This document shows positions 42,552 to 50,750 of a DNA stretch of 64,000 nucleotides, piece after piece. Source of the DNA: Imperialibacter roseus (GTDB lineage Bacteria; Bacteroidota; Bacteroidia; Cytophagales; Cyclobacteriaceae). Each line of letters starts with the position of its first letter. Positions within the stretch are counted from its first letter, which is position 1. The DNA lies in contig NZ_CP136051.1 of NCBI RefSeq assembly GCF_032999765.1, positions 2,022,417 through 2,086,416 of the forward strand. The letters run 5' to 3'. Under the pieces are notes generated by a model. That model saw only the letters and a program-made list of their open reading frames with translations. It made no database searches and was not told the DNA's origin. Both the position numbers and the translations under genes were made by a program.

Positions 42552-42884
42552 TTTTTTTGTGCCTTGCTCCTGATGAGGCACGCCAGTGGGTGCTTGTCTT
42601 TAGTTGGACTGTTTGTCTTCGACAAAAGCCCGGCATAGGTTAAAGCACCTATTTTTTTACATAAATTTTAATAGATAGAGGTTAATTCCATATATTTGCC
42701 CGGCGATTACCACCAATATTCCTGCAGCTTTTTATTCACCAGCAAAAAGTGGCACTTTGTTATATTGGACTCCTTTCGAAAGGAAAACGAATGGGTTCAA
42801 ATAATAAAATGCCGTGTTTAAAAAGAATCTTTTCTAGATGGTATTAATATTTAATTGCTTAGACCTATCGACTAAAACAGGAGT
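42552..42884. other. Intergenic region of 333 bases, no gene seen
   Basis: The region holds a small terminator-like hairpin (42636-42658), a TTTGTC/GACAAA stem with a 3-base loop (42612-42626) and a TATATTTG box (42691-42698). The box matches the Bacteroidota -7 consensus and could start the antiporter transcript with a long leader of nearly 190 bases. A GTGCCT/AGGCAC pair near 42560-42580 follows a T run rather than preceding one, so it is not read as a terminator. No open frame of note. Confidence 0.4.
42636..42658 (+). terminator. Weak candidate terminator after the paralogous pair
   Basis: The stem TAGGT (42636-42640) pairs with ACCTA (42647-42651) across a 6-base loop, and seven T residues follow (42652-42658). 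The stem is short, so this is uncertain. It is the only T-run hairpin after the stop at 42551. Confidence 0.4.
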
Positions 42885-44129
42885 ATGGACATATTAGACC
42901 TAATCTCGTTGCTGATTTTCCTGTCAGCTGCCTTCACCCTAGTAAATATCACCTACCTAAAACTGCCGCATACCATCGGTTTGATGGCTATTGCACTTGT
43001 GATGTCTATCGTGATATTGCTGCTTGGCTTGATTTTCCCTTCAGTAAGTGACCTTGCCATACACATCATGGAGGAGTTCGACTTCAAAGAAGTGCTCCTG
43101 AATGTCATGCTGAGCTTTCTGCTCTTTGCTGGCGCCATGTCTATTAACCTGCGAATGCTTTTGCAGGAAAAGTGGCCCATTTTGATTTTGGCGACCATTG
43201 GTGTGCTTGTGTCTACTTTTATCGTAGGCACGCTGATGTATTACGCCTTCACTTTTGTAGGATTTGAAATCACGCTGGTACACTGCTACCTGTTTGGTGC
43301 ACTAATATCTCCAACCGATCCTATTGCAGTGCTTGCCCTGGTTAAAAAGGCCAATCTTTCCAAAAACCTGGAAATTAAGATAGCAGGAGAATCTCTGTTC
43401 AACGACGGCATTGGCGTTGTGGTGTTCCTTACCATCATGGGAATTGATGAAAGAGGAGGAGCCGATTCGTTTGATGCGCTCGAGGTAGCGGGGCTTTTTG
43501 TACAGGAGGTAATCGGTGGGTTGGGTATTGGAGCAGTTTTTGGGTACATGGGGCTTAAGCTGCTCGACTTTATTGATAATGACCATGTTGAGCTTGAGGT
43601 TTTGGTGACCCTTTCCATGGTGCTGGTTTGCGCCAGGCTTTCAGAAATGCTCCATGTATCCGGCCCGTTGGCCATGGTAATCATGGGGCTATTTGTAGGT
43701 AACGAGGGCAGGGGCGATGAGTTTGCCAGCGCTACGGGTGAATATGTTTACAAATTCTGGCATTTGCTCGATGAGTCACTAAACGCCATTCTGTTCATAT
43801 TGGTAGGTTTCGAAATGATTGTTATCAGTCAAAGTTTTGTGCTCGACTATTTTGCACTTGGACTGATGTCAATTTCCATCGTGCTGGCCGCCAGGTTTAT
43901 TGGCGTGGCCTTGCCGATCGGTATTATGAAGCGTTTCCGGCACTTTGAGAAAAACACCGTAGCCATCCTCACCTGGGGCGGGCTAAGGGGCGGATTATCG
44001 GTAGCAATGGCGCTTTCTCTCCCTGATTCTATCGCTGAAAAGGATCTTATTCTTTCCTGTACGTATTGTGTGGTGGTATTCTCCATACTTGTACAAGGTT
44101 TAACCATTGGAAAACTTATAAAGTCATAG
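42885..44129 (+). CDS. Cation:proton antiporter, CPA1 (NhaP) family
   Basis: A 414-residue membrane protein with about 12 hydrophobic segments. Family marks are ISPTDPIAVLALVKK (about 145-160), AGESLFNDGIGVVVF (about 166-180, with the ND ion-binding pair) and LTWGGLRGGLSVAMALSLP near the C-terminus. It exchanges Na+ (or K+) for protons across the inner membrane. There is no long cytoplasmic tail. It lies in a run of osmotic and ion genes. Confidence 0.92.
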   Translation: MDILDLISLLIFLSAAFTLVNITYLKLPHTIGLMAIALVMSIVILLLGLIFPSVSDLAIHIMEEFDFKEVLLNVMLSFLLFAGAMSINLRMLLQEKWPILILATIGVLVSTFIVGTLMYYAFTFVGFEITLVHCYLFGALISPTDPIAVLALVKKANLSKNLEIKIAGESLFNDGIGVVVFLTIMGIDERGGADSFDALEVAGLFVQEVIGGLGIGAVFGYMGLKLLDFIDNDHVELEVLVTLSMVLVCARLSEMLHVSGPLAMVIMGLFVGNEGRGDEFASATGEYVYKFWHLLDESLNAILFILVGFEMIVISQSFVLDYFALGLMSISIVLAARFIGVALPIGIMKRFRHFEKNTVAILTWGGLRGGLSVAMALSLPDSIAEKDLILSCTYCVVVFSILVQGLTIGKLIKS

Positions 44130-44180
44130 TGATTTTCATTTACTTTGTAGTGTTTTTAGCATAGTAACATTAATTATAAA

Positions 44181-44816
44181 ATGAGATTAAGTTTAGCAGA
44201 AGGACTATTGTTAATCGCCCTTGATGACAATGAGGGCAGGTTGTTAGCAGATGCCGAAAAAGGCATCATAGACGCTTTGGTAGCAGCAGGGATTTTTGAA
44301 CTGAACTTGCTGCGTAAAATTGGTTTTGAGGGGGGTAAAATTACCATCAAAGACACGACTTCTTCAGGAAACAAAATACTCGACCACATACTGAGCGGCA
44401 TTGGCTCCGGGGGCAAGTCGGTAAAGGACACCGTTGTGAGCCTTTCGCCTCAAATGAGATCGCTTTATGAGATGTGTATCGACCTACTGATTGGAAGAGG
44501 TATTTTGAAGAGAGAAGCTACCCGCTTGCTTTGGATACCTATTTCTGAGCGTATGGACAATGCAAATTATGCTTACGAGAAGGAGATCAGAGACTCATTA
44601 AAGTCAATCGTATTGAAAGGAGTGAAGCCAACACCGGCCTTTGTAATTCTTGCGTCACTACTGGGTAGCCTCGAGATTCTTGATGAGGTGTTCACTGATA
44701 AAGATGAACTTATCGATGCCATCAAGTTCGCTAAAGACTCCGTTCATTCAGGCACACTGCCTGCTGAAGTTGCCAGTTCTTTGGACGAAGTCAAAGAGCA
44801 CATTGCAGCACTGTAG
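44181..44816 (+). CDS. GPP34 (GOLPH3/Vps74-like) family protein
   Basis: A 211-residue soluble protein of the GPP34 family. The opening LSLAEGLLLIALDDNEGRLL, the helical body with DAEKGIIDALVAAGIFEL and the RGILKREATRLLW segment match bacterial members. The eukaryotic relatives bind phosphatidylinositol-4-phosphate on Golgi membranes; the role of bacterial ones is open. There is no signal peptide. It stands 51 bases after the antiporter and may share its transcript. The start ATG at 44181 gives the usual N-terminus. Confidence 0.85.
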   Translation: MRLSLAEGLLLIALDDNEGRLLADAEKGIIDALVAAGIFELNLLRKIGFEGGKITIKDTTSSGNKILDHILSGIGSGGKSVKDTVVSLSPQMRSLYEMCIDLLIGRGILKREATRLLWIPISERMDNANYAYEKEIRDSLKSIVLKGVKPTPAFVILASLLGSLEILDEVFTDKDELIDAIKFAKDSVHSGTLPAEVASSLDEVKEHIAAL

Positions 44817-44819
44817 GTG

Positions 44820-45152
44820 CTATTTGATTATTTTTAGTGGTCGGCCAATAACAATGGAAGAGTCATATACAGTTGGCTCATACAAAACATCGGGGTTGTA
44901 GATGTGAATTGGGTTTCGGCAGTTGCCTTTGTGAGCCATAAAACCGAATCCTTCATGAGGGTGGTTTCTGTCCATCATCAACATTAGGTATTCACAGTTG
45001 TCGACCATGATGATAGTGAAGTGATATTCTCCCTCCTCACGAATTTCCCCCATAGAGATGCTGGTCTCTGGATTAGCATCTCTGTTTTCACACCCTGCGA
45101 GTATAAGTGAAGCAAGAGTCAGCGATAGTAGTGCTATTTTGAATGTCTTCAT
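44820..45152 (-). CDS. Small putative lipoprotein
   Basis: A 110-residue protein. The ATG at 45152 begins a lipoprotein signal (MKTFKIALLSLTLASLILAGC, Cys 21); the longer frame runs back into the K+ channel gene. The mature part (about 90 residues) has two more Cys (DNCEYL and KGNCRNP) that could form a disulfide. No family is recognised. It starts 4 bases after the K+ channel stop, so the two are probably co-transcribed. It ends close to the GPP34 stop. Confidence 0.75.
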   Translation of the reverse strand: MKTFKIALLSLTLASLILAGCENRDANPETSISMGEIREEGEYHFTIIMVDNCEYLMLMMDRNHPHEGFGFMAHKGNCRNPIHIYNPDVLYEPTVYDSSIVIGRPLKIIK

Positions 45153-45156
45153 GCGA

Positions 45157-46245
45157 TCACAGTTTTTTAACGTAACCTTCGTCGATCTGGAAGACATTGC
45201 GGAGTGCTTCATATGATTTTTTGTTGAGGATCATAATCATATAATCCCCCATTTCTATTTTCTGCTCATCGGTGGGGTTTTTAAGGAGCTTCCGCTTGCC
45301 CCCTGCCTCAAGCTTGCTCAAACCGATCAGGATCACATTGAACCTCTTTTTGATATCAAAAAAGACTGCCTGGTAGGGCTTATTGAGGTATGGATTCTTT
45401 TCGGTTACAATCAATTGCTTAATGTCATAGTCTCCGTCACTTTCTGCAATCGACATGATGTCTTCGCTGTATTCAGCGACGTCCGGTTCAAACATGTAGC
45501 TGGCAAGTAGCTTAGAGGCTATTTCGTTTTTAGAGATTGTATTTGTCACTCCTGCCGTCAGGAACGTGTTGCGCAGGTTAGCATTGTCAAGTGTCACAAC
45601 AAAGCGTAAGCTGGAGTACAGCTTTTTCAAATTCAGAACATAGACAAGTTTCTCTGTGTCATTTTCAAAATTAATGAACACAATCGAAGAGTCTTCAATA
45701 TTCGCTTTCGATAACATATCGAGGTTTTGATAGTCAGCATAAAGCGTGTAGATGTTTTGCCTGGAGTTACGGTACTTCTCCTTAATAATATCGATGTCAG
45801 TGGCTTTGTCAGTGATGATGGCTACTTTTTTCCCCACCCCAACGAGTTGATCTGCAACGGCTTTCCCAAAATCGTTCCATCCAATGATAATAGCATGATC
45901 TTCGAAGGAGGTGCCGCCATAGCCCAGTTTGCTATTTTCTTTAATAGTTGTCATAAGTGTTGTGAATTGACCAATTAAAAGACCATAAATGCCCAGGCTT
46001 ATAAAGAGGAATATATAGCCAATAATTCTTCCGTAAATAGTTATGGGATAGATGTCTCCGTATCCAACGGTAGTTAATGTGACTATTGAGAACCAGATGG
46101 CATTTGAAAAGTTAGTTATTGAGGCCTGAGTGCTGTCATTTTCAAATTCCACCAGCAGCGCTATCAGGATAAAATAAATTGCTAGTCCTCCTGCAATTTC
46201 AAGGCCATGCGTTATGTGTTTATTTTGTTGATCTTTAGCAGCCAC
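45157..46245 (-). CDS. Two-TM potassium channel with RCK (TrkA-N/TrkA-C) domain
   Basis: A 362-residue channel. Two membrane segments (about 13-30 and 72-95) flank the selectivity filter TLTTVGYGD (about 57-65). An RCK N-domain (about 112-235, with IIIGWNDFGKAVADQL) and a C-terminal TrkA-C-like part (about 265-350) follow. The plan is that of ligand-gated MthK-type channels. It should carry K+ across the inner membrane under control of a nucleotide or ion. A small lipoprotein follows directly. Confidence 0.92.
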   Translation of the reverse strand: MAAKDQQNKHITHGLEIAGGLAIYFILIALLVEFENDSTQASITNFSNAIWFSIVTLTTVGYGDIYPITIYGRIIGYIFLFISLGIYGLLIGQFTTLMTTIKENSKLGYGGTSFEDHAIIIGWNDFGKAVADQLVGVGKKVAIITDKATDIDIIKEKYRNSRQNIYTLYADYQNLDMLSKANIEDSSIVFINFENDTEKLVYVLNLKKLYSSLRFVVTLDNANLRNTFLTAGVTNTISKNEIASKLLASYMFEPDVAEYSEDIMSIAESDGDYDIKQLIVTEKNPYLNKPYQAVFFDIKKRFNVILIGLSKLEAGGKRKLLKNPTDEQKIEMGDYMIMILNKKSYEALRNVFQIDEGYVKKL

Positions 46246-46317
46246 TTTCGGTCGATTAGGTCGGAACTGTCTTCCGCATTTTTAAGGTATCAGGTTGTTA
46301 AAATATGACTTATTGCC

Positions 46318-47886
46318 CTACTGATCAAAACGAATGATATAATTTTTCAAGTCGCTTATTGTGACAATTCCAAGCTGATCAGCCAGCTCTTCTCTCATCA
46401 TCAGGGCGGTAGTATTGTTGAACCCAAACGAGGGTAACATCACAACACCAAAGTCTTCTTTTAATTCACTATTTGTAAAAGTATGAATCTTTTCCGGTGA
46501 TTGAAGCAAGGAGTCAATAACAGTTTTGCTGGGTTGAACGAAAACCAGCAATGCTGTGCCCGTGTATTCAGGATAAAGCTTAATGTCACCACTAAGAAAG
46601 GCGTCGAAAAGTAACTTGGTGCCACCAAAACCGAGTTTTAGGTCTGTTGGATAGCCTGTTGTGGTCTCGACGTATTCAGAGAGGAATGTTGCCAGGATAT
46701 AACTTTCCGTAAAAGCTTTGGAGCCAATTACCAGTTTTTCTTTGCCGGGCAAAGCTGGGTTTTTAGCAAAAACCCCCTTCGTTACTGATGAAAGCAGGCT
46801 GTCGGCAGCCTGCTCAATGGAGAACTCATGCTGGTCGACCTTGAGGTTGAGGTACGCAATCAACTCCTTTGGTATTTTGCCGTCCAGCTGTGTAAGTGAA
46901 GCTTCCAGTAGCGGGTACTCTTTGAGTGTTTCCAGCTTCACGATGGGTGCGGCATAATAGGGAGGAAAATAATGGAGATCGTCCTCCAGTACCCGGAGGT
47001 TATAGGATTGAATTCTGCCGTCTGTGGTAAAACCAGCGATGACGTCGACCTCCTGGTTTTTCAGGGCCTCGTACATCAGCGTTATTTCCAGCTCTACAGC
47101 TGGTAATTGCAGATCATAAGCTTCGCTTAGACCAGGCCAGCCATCAGTTCTGTTCATGAATTCAGAATTGAAACCAGCGACCAAACCAGCTTTATTGTCG
47201 CTTTGATTCAGGATGGACCAGGCAGGGTAAATGCCTATCACTATAGCCATTCCTGCGATAAATGGCCAGAGCCGCTTTCTTACATTTTTCTGTACAAGAG
47301 AGAGTCCATAGTCCAGAGAAATGGCCAATATCGACGCTGGAATGGCTCCAGCGAGGATCATAGGCGTAGAGTTGAGCGTGATGCCCCTAAAAATAAACTC
47401 TCCAAGCCCCCCGGCACCAATAAGTGCACATAAGGTAGCGACACCAACATTGATTACTGTGGCGGTTCTGATTCCGGCAAAAATCACAGGCAGCGCCAGG
47501 GGAAACTCTACTTTCGCCAGCAACTGATAGCGGGTCATCCCCATTGCCATGGCTGCCTCTCTGATATTTGCATCAATATTCTGAATGCCCGTGTAGGTGT
47601 TTCTTACAATGGGTAGCAATGCGTAGAGGAACAGCGCTACAATAGCTGGTAACTTTCCAATGCCAAGGAAGGGGATGAAAAAACCGAGCATGGCAAGACT
47701 GGGGATGGTTTGCATAACTCCAGTGACACCAATGAAGAACCCCGCAAATTTCTGATTCCTGGTGAGCGCCAGTCCAAGGCTTATGCCGGCTACGCAGGAA
47801 AGAAAAATGGATATGCCAGAAAGCCACAGGTGCTCTATTGCCTGCTCACCGATTTCGCCAACATTCTCTTTTAGAAACTCGACCAT
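46318..47886 (-). CDS. Osmolyte-type ABC permease fused to a circularly permuted substrate-binding domain
   Basis: A 522-residue OpuCB-OpuCC-like fusion. Residues about 1-215 are the permease with five or six segments and the EAAMAMGMTRYQLLAKVEFPLALP coupling loop. Residues about 232-375 (FNSEFMNRTDGWPGL, then DVIAGFTTDGRIQSY and FPPYYAAPIV) match the second half of OpuCC/OsmX-type binding proteins. Residues about 380-522 (LVIGSKAFTESYILATFLSE, then LYPEYTGTALL and FGFNNTTALMMREELA) match the first half. The order is thus reversed: a circular permutation cut just after SDLKN. Binding of betaine, choline or carnitine is the usual role. Related permease-binding fusions such as EgtU take ergothioneine, so the substrate is open. 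Its start shares one base with the ATPase stop. Confidence 0.88.
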   Translation of the reverse strand: MVEFLKENVGEIGEQAIEHLWLSGISIFLSCVAGISLGLALTRNQKFAGFFIGVTGVMQTIPSLAMLGFFIPFLGIGKLPAIVALFLYALLPIVRNTYTGIQNIDANIREAAMAMGMTRYQLLAKVEFPLALPVIFAGIRTATVINVGVATLCALIGAGGLGEFIFRGITLNSTPMILAGAIPASILAISLDYGLSLVQKNVRKRLWPFIAGMAIVIGIYPAWSILNQSDNKAGLVAGFNSEFMNRTDGWPGLSEAYDLQLPAVELEITLMYEALKNQEVDVIAGFTTDGRIQSYNLRVLEDDLHYFPPYYAAPIVKLETLKEYPLLEASLTQLDGKIPKELIAYLNLKVDQHEFSIEQAADSLLSSVTKGVFAKNPALPGKEKLVIGSKAFTESYILATFLSEYVETTTGYPTDLKLGFGGTKLLFDAFLSGDIKLYPEYTGTALLVFVQPSKTVIDSLLQSPEKIHTFTNSELKEDFGVVMLPSFGFNNTTALMMREELADQLGIVTISDLKNYIIRFDQ

Positions 47887-48851
47887 CAGTGTACAGCCAG
47901 TTGGCTTTCTAGTTTGAGAAATGAAGCTTTTAAGTCGGCCACAGAAGCATGCCCGACAAGTCCACTATTGTCGACGATTTTTACTTGTTGATGGTCGGAA
48001 TTTGTCAACGAAAATACCCGGCTAAATGGCTTTTCATCTGTATGACAAATCAACACCTCGTCTGCATAGCTTTCGGTTAATGGAAGGAAGGCGATAACTT
48101 CCGAAAGCGCTATTTCCGAAAGTTTAAGTGACCATGCATCTTCCCCAATAAAGCTCCTAACCAGATCACTTATAGAATTGAATAGCAAGTTTCTGGGAGT
48201 GGCTTTTTCGATGACTCTGCCCTCGTCAATAAGCGCTACCTCATCTCCCAGATAGAAAGCTTCTTTTACGTCGTGGGTGACCACGATTTTTGTTACTTCT
48301 TTGAAGATACCCAGGTGTTGAAAATCGGACTGTATCTCTTTTCGTATGATTGGATCGAGCGCTCCGAAAGGCTCGTCCATAAGAAGCAACGATGGATTGG
48401 CGGCGAGGGCCCTGGCTACGCCGATTCGCTGCTGCTGCCCACCGCTCAATTCATGCGGGTACCTCGAAGCGAAATGCAGCGGTAGTCCCATGTGCTCCAA
48501 CAGCTCCGACACCCTTGATGAGATTTTGTCTTTTGACCAGTCGATTAAAGTCGGCACAGTGGCTATGTTTTGGGCGACAGTCCAGTGTGGAAACAGACCA
48601 ATGGCCTGGATCACGAAACCAATATTTCTTCTAAGTTCCTCTACTGGCCGATTGGTGATGTTTTCTCCATCAATAAGAATACTTCCTTTATCGGGTTCAA
48701 TTAGCCTGTTGATCATTTTCAGGAGGGTGGTTTTTCCGGATCCGCTCTTGCCGAGTAGCACCAACGTTTGCCCTCTTGGAACAAAAAGAGAAACATCGTT
48801 GACTACAGGTTTTTTGTGGTAGAGTTTAGTAATATTGACCAGTTCGACCAT
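47886..48851 (-). CDS. ABC transporter ATP-binding protein, OpuCA/ProV type
   Basis: A 321-residue ATPase. Walker A GKSGSGKTTL (about 34-43), signature LSGGQQQRIGVARALA and Walker B LLLMDEPFGALD are intact. Residues about 245-321 look like one degenerate CBS-like module (VKIVDNSGLVGHASVADLK), where OpuCA usually has two CBS domains that sense ionic strength. It is the first gene of a two-gene operon with the fused permease (TGATG overlap). It is divergent from the GH15 gene. Confidence 0.93.
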   Translation of the reverse strand: MVELVNITKLYHKKPVVNDVSLFVPRGQTLVLLGKSGSGKTTLLKMINRLIEPDKGSILIDGENITNRPVEELRRNIGFVIQAIGLFPHWTVAQNIATVPTLIDWSKDKISSRVSELLEHMGLPLHFASRYPHELSGGQQQRIGVARALAANPSLLLMDEPFGALDPIIRKEIQSDFQHLGIFKEVTKIVVTHDVKEAFYLGDEVALIDEGRVIEKATPRNLLFNSISDLVRSFIGEDAWSLKLSEIALSEVIAFLPLTESYADEVLICHTDEKPFSRVFSLTNSDHQQVKIVDNSGLVGHASVADLKASFLKLESQLAVH

Positions 48852-48968
48852 TATTTTACTTTCGATAAAAGTGAAATTAGGTCATTCACCTACTCTTTGC
48901 AATCAAGGCTTGTATCTTTAGTCAAAAAGCCCCTTTTTAAGAATTCATTTAAAAGACCGTTAATTGAA

Positions 48969-50750
48969 ATGAACAGACATACGTATGATTTTGGAGTGAT
49001 TGGAAATTGCGCATTCACAGCTCACATCCACAAAAACACTAACATAGTTTGGATGTGCTGGCCAAGATTTGACTCCAGCTTCATTTTTGGCAGTCTGATT
49101 GACGAAGAAAAGGGCGGGGAGTTTTCGGTCATTCCATGTGAGCCAAATGCGTCGTTTAATCAGTATTATATTGAGAATACCAATGTCCTTTGCACGGAAG
49201 TGGAAGCCGCTGATGGTAAGTTTTTGGTGACTGACTTTGCGCCCCGGTTTTACCAGAACGACAGGTATTACAAGCCGCTGATGATGGTCAGAAAAATCGA
49301 ACCGATTCAGGGTAACCCGAGAGTAAAGGTGGAGTGTGAGCCCAGAGGCGACTACGGAAAAATAGTGCCGGAACAGAGCCAGGGGAGTAACCACATCAGG
49401 TTTCTGGGTTTGGATGGGCATGTTCGGCTTACGACAAACATCCCCCTCACTTATGTGATGGAAGATGAGGCTTTTGTGCTGAACGAAACTAAATATTTGG
49501 TATTTACATCTGGGCCACCACTTGAGGCACCATTGGTAGCTACGGTTGAGGCGTTTTTGAGCCGAACTGTCAACTATTGGAGGACTTGGGTGAAGTCCAC
49601 TTCCATTTATGAATTTCACCAGTCTCAGGTAATCAGGTCGATGCTCGCCTTGAAGATACATCAGTATGAAGATACGGGCGCTATTGTGGCGGCTACTACC
49701 ACAAGCCTTCCCGAAGCACCCGGTACTGGCAGAAACTGGGACTACAGATTTTGCTGGATGCGTGATACCTATTATACCCTGACTGCCTTCAATAGCATTG
49801 GTCACTTTGAGGAGCTGGAGAAATACTTCCAGTATATTCTCAACACCAGTGCTACGCATAAAGGCAGGCTTCAACCGCTTTATGGTATTAGTGAGAGCTC
49901 AAATGTGATTGAGGAAATTTTGCCGCTTAAGGGTTACATGGGGAATGGGCCGGTGAGAACAGGCAATGACGCTTATACGCATATTCAAAACGATGTTTAC
50001 GGGCAAGTATTGGTCTCATTGCTGCCGCTGTACACAGACCGCCGGTTTATCGGAAAGGAACGATCTGATTCATTGAAGCTTGTTTACCAAGCCCTTGAAA
50101 TGATCGAAAACACTATGGAGGAGCCAGATGCGGGTCTTTGGGAGTTTCGTAACCTGGCTCAGAAGCATTGCTACACTTACCTGTTTCACTGGGCCGGAAG
50201 CGCCGCTGCAGTAAAAATTGCCGAGCACAATGGCGATCCGGTAATGGGGGCAAAGGCCCAAAAGCTTATGGAAAAATCGGCAAGGAAAATTGAAGAATGT
50301 TACGTGCCGGCAAAGAAAGGATACGCCCAGGCGATTGGTGTTGAGAGAATGGATGCCAGCACCCTGCAGCTAATCATGATGAATTATTTTCAGGGGGATA
50401 TGAAGCGGGCTAACGACCATTTGGTAGCTCTGGAGAAAGAATTAAAAGGCAAGGGGGGCTTATTTTACCGATACAAGCATGTCGACGACTTTGGCACTCC
50501 TGAGACCACCTTCCTCATCTGTGCTTTCTGGTATGTGGAAGCTTTGGCCTGCGTAGGCCGACTGGATGAGGCTATCAAAACATTTGAAAACACGATAGGC
50601 TATGCGAACCACGTTGGTTTGCTGAGCGAAGATGTGTCAGAAACCGATGGAAGCATGTGGGGTAATTTCCCACAGGCCTATAGCCATGTGGGGCTTCTGA
50701 ACGCCGCTAACAGGATAGGCAGAAAGCTGGATCGCCCCAGCTTTCTCTAG
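48969..50750 (+). CDS. Glycoside hydrolase family 15 protein, trehalase-like
   Basis: A 593-residue cytoplasmic enzyme. I chose the ATG at 48969 (MNRHTYDFGVIGNCAFTAHI); the upstream extension overlaps the divergent ABC gene. An N-terminal beta domain (about 1-230) is followed by an (alpha/alpha)6 barrel with TTSLPEAPGTGRNWDYRFCWMRD (about 240-260), the stretch typical of bacterial GH15 trehalases and glucoamylases. WEFRNLAQKH and FLICAFWYVEALA follow, and ends near DGSMWGNFPQAYSHVG. It overlaps the convergent trehalose-synthesis gene by 4 bases. Cleavage of trehalose is therefore the best guess; other alpha-glucosides are possible. Confidence 0.88.
   Translation: MNRHTYDFGVIGNCAFTAHIHKNTNIVWMCWPRFDSSFIFGSLIDEEKGGEFSVIPCEPNASFNQYYIENTNVLCTEVEAADGKFLVTDFAPRFYQNDRYYKPLMMVRKIEPIQGNPRVKVECEPRGDYGKIVPEQSQGSNHIRFLGLDGHVRLTTNIPLTYVMEDEAFVLNETKYLVFTSGPPLEAPLVATVEAFLSRTVNYWRTWVKSTSIYEFHQSQVIRSMLALKIHQYEDTGAIVAATTTSLPEAPGTGRNWDYRFCWMRDTYYTLTAFNSIGHFEELEKYFQYILNTSATHKGRLQPLYGISESSNVIEEILPLKGYMGNGPVRTGNDAYTHIQNDVYGQVLVSLLPLYTDRRFIGKERSDSLKLVYQALEMIENTMEEPDAGLWEFRNLAQKHCYTYLFHWAGSAAAVKIAEHNGDPVMGAKAQKLMEKSARKIEECYVPAKKGYAQAIGVERMDASTLQLIMMNYFQGDMKRANDHLVALEKELKGKGGLFYRYKHVDDFGTPETTFLICAFWYVEALACVGRLDEAIKTFENTIGYANHVGLLSEDVSETDGSMWGNFPQAYSHVGLLNAANRIGRKLDRPSFL

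Noticed and set aside
42555-42582. GTGCCT/AGGCAC hairpin as a terminator
   Set aside because: The T run is before the stem on the plus strand, and the minus strand has A residues after it.
48768-48968. N-terminal extension of the GH15 protein from 48768
   Set aside because: It overlaps the divergent ABC gene and has no family character; the ATG at 48969 begins the conserved sequence.
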